From the NCBI GenBank assembly GCA_900491605.1, contig UESW01005042.1:117063-181062 (forward strand): a stretch of DNA of 64,000 nt. The letters run 5' to 3'. Numbering within the stretch: position 1 is the stretch's first letter; each line of letters starts with the position of its first letter. This DNA comes from Calamus simplicifolius (Eukaryota > Streptophyta > Magnoliopsida > Arecales > Arecaceae). Both the position numbers and the translations under genes were made by a program. Shown piece after piece: positions 34,513-44,717 of the stretch. Below the pieces are notes generated by a model that was given only the letters and a program-made list of their open reading frames with translations, ran no database searches and was not told the origin of the DNA.

Positions 34513-35460
34513 TGCTGCTGAAATCTGTCCTCCGACTCGGGCGCGATCGAGCTTCAGAGTGGGCTCCCTCCTGGGCGGACCTACAAAACAGTCCTCACGC
34601 GAGAGGCGTTGGGGGTGGCCCTTCGCGGAAGACCCTCCGACGCTCAAGTCAGCGGAGATCAGCGATCAACAAATATGAGAAGAAGGCACTCGCTGAAGAG
34701 TCTCTCCATGGTGGCCTTTCAAGAGCTTCGAGCGGAGCATTAATGGCGAGAAGGGGTGAGCAGAGGTAGATGGAGAGTGAGCCAGTAGAACAAGTGCGCA
34801 TACCTAAGAAGTCAGAAGACGGTCGTATTTATAGAGGATCACCTGATTCCTTGGAGGAATCGTGGGTCTGAAAGTCGTTAGGATTCGAATCCGGTTCGTT
34901 ATGATGTCAGTAAGATCCGTATCTTGTTGGTTAGAGAATCGACGGCTGGGAGAGCTAGTTGATATCTTGGGATTCGGCGATTGTGTAGGCTCCAGGGCTC
35001 TAAGCTACTCTCAGGTGTGATTTCTATTTGGAATCTTACGAATTTGGACTCTCCCGCGCTGGATTCCACAGAGGTGCTTGAGTGCCCGGGCCTGGCCAGG
35101 GTATAAGAATAACTCGGACCAGGAGCGAGGTATAAGGTTAACTCGGCTGGCGAGGCATGGTGAATAGCTCAGTGGCGAGGCATGGTGAATAGCTTGGCTA
35201 GCGAGGCATGATAAATAGCTCGGCTGGTGAGGCATGATGAATAGCTCGGCTAGGACCGAGGCATGGTGAATAGCTCAGCTAGGACCGAGGTATGGTAGAT
35301 AGATCGGCTGGTAAGACACGGCGAATAGCTCGGCTAGGACCGAGGTATGGTGGATGACTCATTTCTAACGGGCATCGCACAGCGAGTGAGAGCCAGGATT
35401 CAGGGTTGATCCTAACCTCTTACACAATTATTAACGCGATGGTGATTTCACCCCTCAACA
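34513..35460 (-). repeat. Left LTR of the rearranged gypsy element
   Basis: 948 bp. Minus-strand start TGTTGAGGGG; TATAAATA box at 34826-34833 (minus). Closely similar to 41389-42334. Confidence 0.93.
35130..35360. repeat. ~22-31-bp minisatellite inside the left LTR
   Basis: GAATAGCTCGGCT recurs about nine times with spacers such as AGGACCGAGG or GGCGAGGCATG. Many units contain interrupted palindromes of the CTCGG...CCGAG type. Confidence 0.85.
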
Positions 35461-35474
35461 CATGCCCCCACTCC
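35461..35474 (-). other. Polypurine tract of the gypsy element
   Basis: On the minus strand GGGAGTGGGGGCATG directly precedes the LTR start TGTTGAGG, confirming that 34513-35460 is a 3' LTR for the DNA to its right. Confidence 0.7.
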
Positions 35475-35853
35475 CTAGTTCGAAGCGTAGGTTCGAGCGT
35501 AGGGAGTATAGTTCTAGGTGGCAAGATCTGAGTGGAAGGGCCTGGATTTGACAACATGCATAATGATGCCCTAATTAATGTTGCGCGGCCGCCATGCCTT
35601 TACGGGAGCTATCTCTTTGGGGCAACGATGGGGAAGTGCCATGTATCAAATTCTAATTTTCACGGCGCCGGCGATGGCGGTTCCGGGTGTTTCGGTCAAG
35701 GTGCCTTATCTTCTCTTTGGAGCGGTTTCCTTTGGGAAAAATAAAGTCGTAACAGCGCCATTCTCGTTCGCAGCGCTCCTTCGTTTCTTCTTGGAGAACC
35801 TTGTTCCCCTGTTTTCTTTGTAGCCTCGCTCGGCGTTTCTTTCGACCAACAGC

Positions 35854-38746
35854 ATGGTGAGTCCTAGCGACATGGCTTCGGAGATTGTTGCTGAGGATTT
35901 AGGGAGAATACGCCAGAATAATGACATTCCCTCAAATATCCTCCTGCGGCTGCCGGAGCCCGAGCATAGGGTCTCGCAAGAACTGGAGCGTGGGATATTT
36001 CTTTATGAAGATAAGCTGAAGGCAAGCCTCCAGTTCCCCCTGCATCCCCTAGCGAAGGAGATCATGAGGTTTTACAACATCTGTCCGATAATGGTGGCTC
36101 CTAATAGCTGGCGCAGCATCATCGGGTTTATCTCGATGTGCAGCCGGATTCAGGTAACAGCAACTCTTCCCCTGTTCCATCTTGCTATCATCTGATGTCG
36201 GCGAGGAACTCGGAGTGGTCCTATGTCAAACCTCGGAAATTATTCAAGATAATTATGGATAAGCCGTCATCCATAAAGGAGTGGAAGGTCTGATTCTTTA
36301 TCGCCGAGGGGAACATCGGCTCCGACTTCCCGCGGGGATAGGGGAGCTTTGTCAGGGATGTGGAAATGCATCCAGCCTTGTCTGAACAGGAGAAGGAGGA
36401 CCTAAAGGTCCTCTGTGACGGCCGAATGTTCTCGGCTAACGACTTACTATCAGAGGAGGCTCTTTTCGCCGTCGGGCTTAGCCCTGTCGACGTATACGGT
36501 AAGTCTTTTTCTTTTTTCTTTCATTGATTTTACTCGAGCGAGTATATCTCGGTCTGATTATTCGCCCACTGCGCTTGCAGCCAAGAAATCTGCACTGGCA
36601 GGCTGTATAAGGAAGGAGTTGGGCAAGCGCCCAAGAGGAACTAGTAGTGTGGAAAGGCGTAAGCCTGAGAAGAAGGTTCGTCTTTCTGAAGAGCACTCGC
36701 CGGAGGCTGGGCGAGTCAAGGTTAGCCCGCTCTTTACCATCAAAGAAAAAGGATGTGGGAGAGCTGGCAGTGAGAGAGAGGTTCCCTCAATCGGGGGAAG
36801 AAGCGATAGCCATGTCGGAGGAGCAGAGAGCAGAGGACTCTGGGAAGGTTGCTGAGATCCCTTGTCCTTTGGTGGTGGAGATAGTGGACAGCCCAGACGA
36901 GGCCTTGTGTGCTCATCTGGCAGTACCCTCTCCCGGGGATGAGTTATTGACAGGCTCAGCAGAGGTCGGTATCCTGGGGGTTCCTTCCCCAAGTGAGAAT
37001 ATGTCTCTAGCCTCGGGGGAGAACAGGAGGGAGCAATTGCTATTGCCAAGGCGATCGAGAAGGAAATCTTGGATGAGGGGAGAGGATGAGATAAGAATCT
37101 TCCAGTTGAAGCTTCTCCCACTGAGGTTTCAGGAAAATTGGCGCTTGGGCTGGCCGAGGTATCTGAGGAATCTCAGGCCAGAGTTTTGCTGAAGGAGGCC
37201 AGAAGGTTGAAAGCTTCTCAGCCTGAGGTCGCCCGGCCTGGTCCTTCGGACGGGCAGCCCGGTGGTTTGGACCCGGCCATCGAGGCAGCGTTCACTGCCC
37301 TGATGAGGTCGGCGTTGTATCCGGGCATGGGTCCTTTGGCGAATGAATTTGCGGACCTAGACCTCATCGATGCCGCGTTTGGTCGGCGGAATGTGCGAAG
37401 GATGTCCATCTTCTCCCTGAAATTAACAACTCCACCCTTATGGGGCTCGCTAGGTCCTACGCTTCTTGGGTAAGTTGCTATTCCAGAGCAATGGGTGCCT
37501 TCTAGGTTGACTTTTGCACTTTCTTATCTGTGTTTCGTTTCACAGAGTGCTTTGATCATTAGGGCGCTATGTTGGCGCTTGAATCTGGCAGCAGAGGCCA
37601 GTGCCCAGGCTAAGAAAGCCAGCACTGAGCTCAGATTGCGAGCAGAGGCATCTAACAAACTTGAGCAGGTTATGGACGTCGCCAACGAGAACTTGGCGAG
37701 GGCGAGGGGACTGCATCAGGCCACCCTCGATGACGCATCCAAGTTGAGGCTTGAAGTTGAGGAGCTGCGCGGGCTTCGGACGAGGTATGATGAAGTATGC
37801 TTGGAGCTATCGCAGATCAAATCTAGACATGCGGGAGAAATGGAGACTGTTAAAAAACAGTTTGACGAGAGTCGAGACAGACTGAAGAAGGAAGCTGTCG
37901 AGGAGAGAAATCGCTTGAATAGAATGCTCGGCGAGACTAAGGAGAAAATCCGGCAGCTGCAACATTGTGTTATCGCCAGGGATGATAGGATCAAATGGCA
38001 TCAAGAGAAAATAGCCAAGCTCGATGATGAGCTCTCCCAGTCCAGGGAAGAGGCTAACAGCAGGCAGTCGAGGATCAATGACCTCAAGGAAAGGATCGAG
38101 CTGGTTAAGGTCGACAAGCTGAGGGCCTTCGGCGAGGTCGAGGAATTGACCAAGAGATTAGCTCGGCAGGAGGAAGAGGTACGATGTCGTCTCTTTAACT
38201 TTCCCTATTATTTTATTACTGCATCGGCTAACTCTATGCTGACAGATGGAGAAGACGAGACTTGAGGGCCAAGGTCAATTAGAAGACCTACAAGGAGAAC
38301 TGGCGTCAAGTCATCGGAGGAGCTCAGAGCTCAAAAGGCGGGTCGCTGAGGCTGAAGGGCAGCTTGCCCTACTTCGGGGTGAACAAGATGCGACCTATGC
38401 CGAGGCTTTCCAGCTTGGCACGGAGGAGGCTCGAACCAAAATATCTCGGGAGCACCCGGAATGGGACCTCTTCTTTTTGGACGTTGAACCCTTTGAGGCC
38501 TGTACCCCGGGGGCTAAAGAAGCCGAGTATGAAGATATTTCAGACATCGATCTCGACGCTATTTGGGTTTTAATGATGCCGCGGCTCCTGAAGGACATTC
38601 TCAACCTACCGCGAAGGGAACAACGACTTTTGAAGTGGGCGAAACAAGCCAAGCCCCCTCCAATGTTACCAAAGGTGCTGCTGGGACCGATCCGGCCCCT
38701 GATCCTTGAGGGTCACCCATGTATTTTTTGCTTCTCAGATTTGTAG
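35854..38746 (+). pseudogene. Antisense extra gene of the Tat-type element
   Basis: A spliced gene on the strand opposite to the LTR direction. Exon one starts MVSPSDMASEIVAEDL and has FPLHPLAKEIMRFYNICP and APNSWRSIIGFI, matching the 'putative gypsy-type transposon' domain (Transposase_28), with a donor near 36153. Later frames (36415-37473) encode Ser/Pro-rich linker. 37495-38178 is a long coiled coil (LRLEVEELRGLRTRYDEV; KWHQEKIAKLDDELSQSREE), joined in frame across a 67-bp intron (38179-38245) to 38246-38746, ending in an acidic tail (EYEDISDIDLDAIW). Antisense extra genes near the 3' LTR are known in Tat/Grande-type elements; their role is unknown. Whether all exons join in frame was not proven. 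Confidence 0.65.
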
Positions 38747-41285
38747 TCTGGTCGAAATTTCCGATGGATGGACCTTTCGTCTTTATTTGTCTGCCTTTTT
38801 GGCTAATCTTTTATCTTAAGTTTTCTTCCGACTGTGAACAAATTATAACTCATTCACGCTCTTTAGTCGGTCTGGTTCGGACTTAAATAAACATTCAGTC
38901 GGGGCCAAGGTATAGAATGGCCCGGCGCCGTCGAGGAATATAATTATGGTCTCGCTCGGGGCGGGTAAGGGAGTTCGTCCCGCTGAAGTATTGGATAGTT
39001 CGACTTGAAATAGCCGAGAATCGCAGGGGTATCCTGGTTAGAGCCGAGGTTAGATAGTTCGGCTTGCCCGAAGTGGAGAAATGGGCCTGCTTTTAGCCGA
39101 GGTACACGAAGTGGTTTTGTTGAAGAGTATTTTGCCCTTGTCAGGGGCATTTACTTCGTTGGCCTTTTCCAATGCGGGTCCTTTTAGCGTACGTGACAAG
39201 CAATCGATTGCCATTGGATGGCATCGTTTTCGGAGGGGATTTCTCAGGTATGCCCGTATCTCAATAACCTATAGCTGATCTCATCCATTTAAGGTTTTTG
39301 ATTCGAGATCAGGGGGAGATCCCTTGCCTTTCGTCACGGCTCGGGAAACACATTTGGAGCGCTCCGGGAAATAATTCTTTTCTTCCGCCCTTCCACATAG
39401 CAATGGGGTGTGCTGTTTCAAATTTTGGGGGCTTATTTGCCTATAAATTGGGGAGAACGGGTAGTGTTAGGCTATCCCTCAGGACTTTGTTCTCCTGTGG
39501 AAGTTCTTATGATGTCCATGTATCTGAGATTGAGAGTGGAGAGACTGAGTTCTCCTTCTGTGAGTCGACTTCCCCCGGATAGCTGGGGTGACGAAGAAGT
39601 CGCTGAGGAGCAGCCCATCCTCAAGAGAGGAGTTTCAGATATCATATGGAGAGCGCACGGAAGGTCCGCGGAGATCATATAGGAAGCACACGTATGCGCT
39701 CCCTGTGTGTCCTTTGCCACTTGCCATGGGGACCGTCGGAAATGAAAGTATGCATATCTCCATGGTAAGGACGGACTCTTCCTTCTCCCTCTGGCTGGAT
39801 TCTTGGCTCATCCCTGTGGGAATCTTTTGCCATGTGAAGAGGGAGTTGAGAGCAGTGTGGGTCTGCTGGTCCCCTGTCTTTTACAATCGGGCTGCATCCA
39901 GCAGCCCAGCATTCCACCCAGGGGGAATGCCTCCCCAGCATCGGCGTCCACAGGTCTTCCTTCTATTCTTGGATCTCTTGGTTCATCTGGAGGACCCGTG
40001 GGAGGCCGGCTCGGCCCTAACCAGTGGTTCAGGGCGAGCCGATTGGATTGTCTGACTACTCGAGTCAGACACCGAAACATCATTATTAACCGAAGCTGAC
40101 TGAAGTAGTCCGACCGAGCTATTTGCTTTTTTATTTCCTGTGCTATGATGCACTTGTAACGCCTCTTAGGAGGTTGTAACTCTTTTTATTGATGAAGAAA
40201 TAAAGAAAGTTTTATTCTTTCTTCTTTTAGCACCTGCTTCTTTTTCGATGTGATTGTGTTTAAGAGTTACTGCTCCCATATCATGCTTTTATGTCATAAC
40301 ATATTTCGGCAGCGTTCTTGCTACCTTGTTTTTGCTAAGACCAACGTTCGGTCCTCAGTGGAGGAAAACGTTTATCCCTGTTTGAGTCAGAGGTAGACCT
40401 GGGCGGTCTGTGGACTCATGCGGTAAGCATGATCTCATTTGCAGAACGAAGTAGGTATGTCTTTACTGTTGAGTGGAAGGATGTTGCTTACTTCCGCCGA
40501 AGTATCACAGGGCGCTCGAGTGACGTCGAGGTATTTGGGAGATTACCCAATCAGGCCGAAGTTTTAGGGTCGTGTGCCTTGATTCAGCTGAGACTTCGAA
40601 TGGTATGGCACGAGGTATCGGGGAATATATCGCTCGGCTTAGCCGAGGTATCCGATAATGTATCGCTCGGTTTGGTCGAGACTTCATAAGGAACAAGTTT
40701 TTCTTGGCCCCGCCAAGATGCGGAGATAGCTCGGCGTTGCCGAGGGTTTTTGATATTTTACTTGGCCCTTACTGCAACTGTAGATTCAGGCGCTGATGGC
40801 CAAAGAGGATGGGGGCTACCCGAGCGATGGAGGGGGCGCTCGAAGCCTGTAAATCGGCCACTCTCAAAGAGGGCGAGCCATGTTGCTCCAGTGTTGGTCG
40901 CTGATGCACTTTTTCCTCTTCTTCGCATTTTTTCGAGGATGCCTAATTCGAGGAAGTCTGGCAGACTTTCGAGGACATTCAATAAAAAGGGGGTCTGGCA
41001 GACTTTCGAGAACATTTACTTTGAAAGGGTCCGGCAGATCGGAGGGAGTCTAGTCCCAAGAAGGGAGCTTCTTGAGCGCCTCAATGTTATTAATGATCCT
41101 CTTCGACGAAGGGCGGAACTCTTCATTCCTGCAAGCGCCTACTGAGGTGGTGACGCATGGCGAGTTCCTGCGAGTTGAAATTAATGGCCCAGGCGATCGA
41201 AATACTCGCCAGAAGCAGTTTAAATACTGATGGGGGAGGCCATCGTTAATCACATCTCCTGTTGGCCTCCCTAAACTCAGGACAG
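38747..41285. other. Non-coding interior of the gypsy element
   Basis: No gag, protease, reverse transcriptase or integrase is readable on either strand. Words such as CTCGGCTTAGCCGAGG (40633-40648) echo the LTR minisatellite. Confidence 0.6.
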
Positions 41286-41289
41286 CAGG

Positions 41290-41390
41290 ATGGCCTCTGA
41301 GGATGGTGGGAGATCTGCTGGAGCGCCAGGTAGCGGCGGTAGTGGCTATGGGGGGCGCCCTCCTGAGGAGAATGCGGCCCCTGTTCATCC
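41290..41390 (+). pseudogene. Inverted gag-like fragment abutting the right LTR
   Basis: MASEDGGRSAGAPGSGG continues to PPEENAAPVHP and then runs straight into LTR sequence at 41389. PEENAAPV parallels PEENTTPV at the broken end of the minus-strand gag near 34165, but on the opposite strand. Likely a rearrangement scar. Confidence 0.45.
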
Positions 41391-42334
41391 AGCGATCGAG
41401 CTTCAGAGTGGGCTCCCTCCTGGGTGGACCTGCAAAATAGTCCTCACGCGAGAGGCGTTGGGGGTGGCCCTCCGCGGAAGACCCTTCGACGCTCAAGTCA
41501 GCGGAGATCAGTGATCAACAAATATGAGGAGAAGGTACTCGCTGAAGAGTCTCTCCAGGGTGGCCTTTCGAGAGTTCCGAGCAGAGCGTTAATGGCGAGA
41601 AGGGGTGAGCAAAGGTAGATGGAGAGTGAGCCAATAGAACAAGTGCGCATACCTGAGAAGTCGGAAGACGGTCGTATTTATAGAGGATCACCTGATTTCT
41701 TGGAGGCGTCGTGGCTCCGAAAGTCATTAGGATTCGAATCCGGTTCGTTATGATGTCAGTAAGATCCGTATCTTATTGGTTAGAGGATCGACGGCTGGGA
41801 GAACTAGTTGATGTCTTGGGATTCGGCGATTGTGTAGGCTTCAGGGCTCTAGGCTACCCTCAGGTGTGATTTCTGTTTGGAATCTTACGAATTTGGACTC
41901 TCCCGCGCTGGATTCCGCAGATGTGCTTGAGTGCCCGGGCCTGGCCGGGGGCATAAGAATAACTCGGACCAGGACCGAGGTATAAGGATAACTCGGCTGA
42001 GGCGTGGTGAATAGCTCGGTTGGTGAGGTATGGTGAATAGCTCGGTTGGCGAGGTATGGTGAATAGCTCGGCTAGCGAGGCATGATAAATAGCTCGGCTG
42101 GCGAGGCATGATGAATAGCTCGGCTAGGACCGAGGCATGGTGAATAGCTCGGCTAGGACCAAGGTATGGTGGATAGCTCGGCTGGTAAGACACGGCGAAT
42201 AGCTCGGCTAGGACCGAGATATGGTGAATGACTCATTTCTAACGGGCATCGCACAGCGAGTGAGAGCTAGGATTCAGGGTTGATCCTAACCTCTTGCACA
42301 ATAATTAATGCGATGATGATTTTACCCCTCAACA
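41389..42334 (-). repeat. Right LTR of the rearranged gypsy element
   Basis: Matches the left LTR except that about 30 bp next to the primer site (34513-34542) are missing. TATAAATA box at 41675-41682 (minus). Contains the same ~22-31-bp minisatellite (about 41995-42230). Confidence 0.92.
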
Positions 42335-43570
42335 AAACTCAACCTTAGTTTTCTCTTTTCCCTCTAAATAAACTTCATTTATAATGTTCAGACAGTAGTT
42401 CAGTTTCCGACTGTTAACAGTTTGTTTGGGCCAGGTGGAACTTTTATCTAATTAATCAATTGTTCCCTCCCTCGACTGTTGATCAAATACTTTTTATCCT
42501 TTAGTTGGCTTTAATCAAAAGGATATCTTATGCTAAGGACTAGTCTACGAGTCAAAGTTAAGTGTACAATAAATTTATAAGTCGTTATCTTCTAATTTTG
42601 CATCAAATTCTCATAGGATGTTGGCAGTCATCTAAAAACTTCAGGCAATTAAGAAAGTTCTCTTTCTTTTTATGGAAGTTTTTTAACGAAGGCCTTCTCA
42701 TTCAATCCTTCTTTTCTATTTATTTAAGATGTCAAAGTGGTGATGAGACACTTAATCTCCTCTTTTTTGATACAATCAAAATAAAGCAATATGGAAGATT
42801 ACCCATGGTTTTAGTTAGATTCAAGCTATCGAGCAAGCCTTTGATTTCTTATTGACAAAGTTTACTTTTAACCAGGTAAGTTTTTGAAAAGCTCAACTAT
42901 GTTATCTACCTGGATAATTTGAAAAAAAGGGAAATGAATTTACTTTTTAAAATAAAAATTGTAACCTTTATCAAATAGTTAGAATTACAATAGTCCAAGC
43001 TCAAGAATTCATTCTTCTTAGAGAACATTATATTGGTGTGAGCTCAAGCATTTTAGGTGACCTAAGCTGACCGTTCTTATCCTTTTTGGGATAATTATTG
43101 TAAACTTCCATCTCATGGAAGTTCCCTCAACCTAGGTTTTATCGAAATCAATTTTGATGGATTGGAGCACTCAACTTCCATTGGAATAAGATTGCTATTC
43201 CAGTATCATATAGAGCAAGTTATTATTGCTAATGCAACTCCTTTAAAATATAGCCAGATGCATCTCCTTTAAAATATGGCCCTATTCTAAATACTAAACT
43301 AAATGCTATATGGAGAGCAATCAATGGCACCGCTTCAATGGGAATCAATAATGGAATTATTTTTGAAAGACAATCTATAACAATAATCTTCTTTTGCAAA
43401 TAATTTTACTAAAAACCTTCACGCTACGTGAAGAAATCAAACTTCTTCCTAAATTTTCATGTAGATGTATTTATGGTAAAGCAAATAATGCAGCTGATTA
43501 GTTGGTAAACTTAGGATCTCCCCTTCAAAATGGTATGATCTAGCAAAATAATTTTCCAGCCAATATCAAA

Positions 43571-44717
43571 AAATTCAAGGAGTGGATTTGAAAAAAATAA
43601 AGAAGTGGTGCTGCTGTCAAAATGAGTTTATATGTACTAAATTATGACACCAGTAACAGAATAATAATAATAATTATCAGGCACCATTTTGTTTTTGTTT
43701 TCATTTTTTTAATGTTATGTTACAAAATTACTGAAATCTCACAGAGATTGGTGCGAAGACGGTATTTCGCACCAAACTCTGCCATTCCTTTCTTTTACTG
43801 GTTTGCAATTTATTGCCTGGATTGTCAAAGCAATAAATCGTGTTTATGTTTAAAATTTTTTAATCTCTTTCTGTTTTGTTTTGAAAATTGTTGTTTTATT
43901 TTATTCATACTAATTATTGAAATCCCTTTTTTTTTATTAGCCCAGATTTATTCCCAAATCACAAATTCCAAATCTAGATCTTGATTTATGCCACCAGTCG
44001 CATTTCAATGGTTGCTGTCCAGCAAAGACGCGAAAGAGCCGAGCTAGAAAAAGATTCAGCCTATCTCAAGCTTAGCTCCTTGCGATCGTAGCCATTTGCT
44101 GAACCCTCCCCTATTTAGATGAGAGAGGGATCTAAACACTTCTTCCTTAGTCCAGTTTCATCACTACTTCGAAAGCAAGTTCACCAAAGACCTGGCAACT
44201 AGTGAAATATAGATTACAGGAGATGAACGGATGTTAGATGCCTAATATCAATCCAATGACTGATGATTAGACAACAGTTTCCGGCCAGCTTGGGCTATTG
44301 AACCAAAATTAACCATAACTCCAACCAATCAAACTCACAGGAATAAATAAAAGTGGGGAAGCTGACGAAAAGTCAGACGAGTAAACTATCCAGGCACAGG
44401 CCTAAACAACGTCAAACCAGAAACAGAGACCGTCGTAAAACTCAATGTAGGTAGGAGCAGACCCCATCAGAACATTATCACATCACACGAGAAAAGGGAT
44501 ATAATAATATAAACACTGCCTCACAATGAAAGAATTAATCAACATGGTTTTTAATGATGCAACCGTCAATTATGTCTATAGAGACGATTTAGGGGACCAA
44601 ATAAGGCATAAATATAGCACGGCAGACTATTATATGTCCAGAAGATGGGAGAATATACATGGACCGATCATGTGATATTCACGAGTAGTCAGTATGATAT
44701 GAGTAGACAAATATTTG
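43571..44717. other. Intergenic DNA downstream of ATG18a, no gene seen
   Basis: AT-rich, with short frames only. The 3' untranslated region of ATG18a should lie in 44400-44717; no single AATAAA stands out. Confidence 0.5.

Larger units (their letters stand above)
34130..42334 (-). mobile_element. Rearranged, pol-less Tat-type gypsy retroelement
   Basis: Two LTRs (34513-35460, 41389-42334) lie in the same orientation. Minus-strand TATA boxes in both LTRs, a polypurine tract next to 35460 and a primer site beside 34513 all fix the element direction as minus. Between the LTRs there is no pol, only an extra gene on the plus strand (35854-38746) and about 2.6 kb of non-coding DNA. Left of the left LTR lie a primer site and a truncated gag, so that LTR ends one copy and starts another, as after unequal recombination. 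Left boundary (about 34130) uncertain; no TSD found. Confidence 0.75.
33110..43570 (+). pseudogene. LINE fragment split by a MITE and a gypsy element
   Basis: Pieces 33110-33572, 34011-~34130 and 42335-43570 read as one decayed LINE 3' half. The first gives LNKMNIQLMKDHFKAKLDA and SLAGRMILIRSIIYSI, the end of the reverse transcriptase region. 42640-42790 gives FSFFLWKFFNEGL and NLLFFDTIKI, a zf-RVT remnant. 43125-43170 gives GFIEINFDG, the start of RNase H. It runs on the plus strand, opposite to the LINE at 22271-28165, and is more decayed. No poly(A) end is clear; AATAATAATAATAAT near 43660 may be near it. Confidence 0.75.

Noticed and set aside
39298..40099. Several overlapping 80-155-codon frames in the gypsy interior
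   Set aside because: Overlap each other on both strands, no motifs, sit in a non-coding part of the element.
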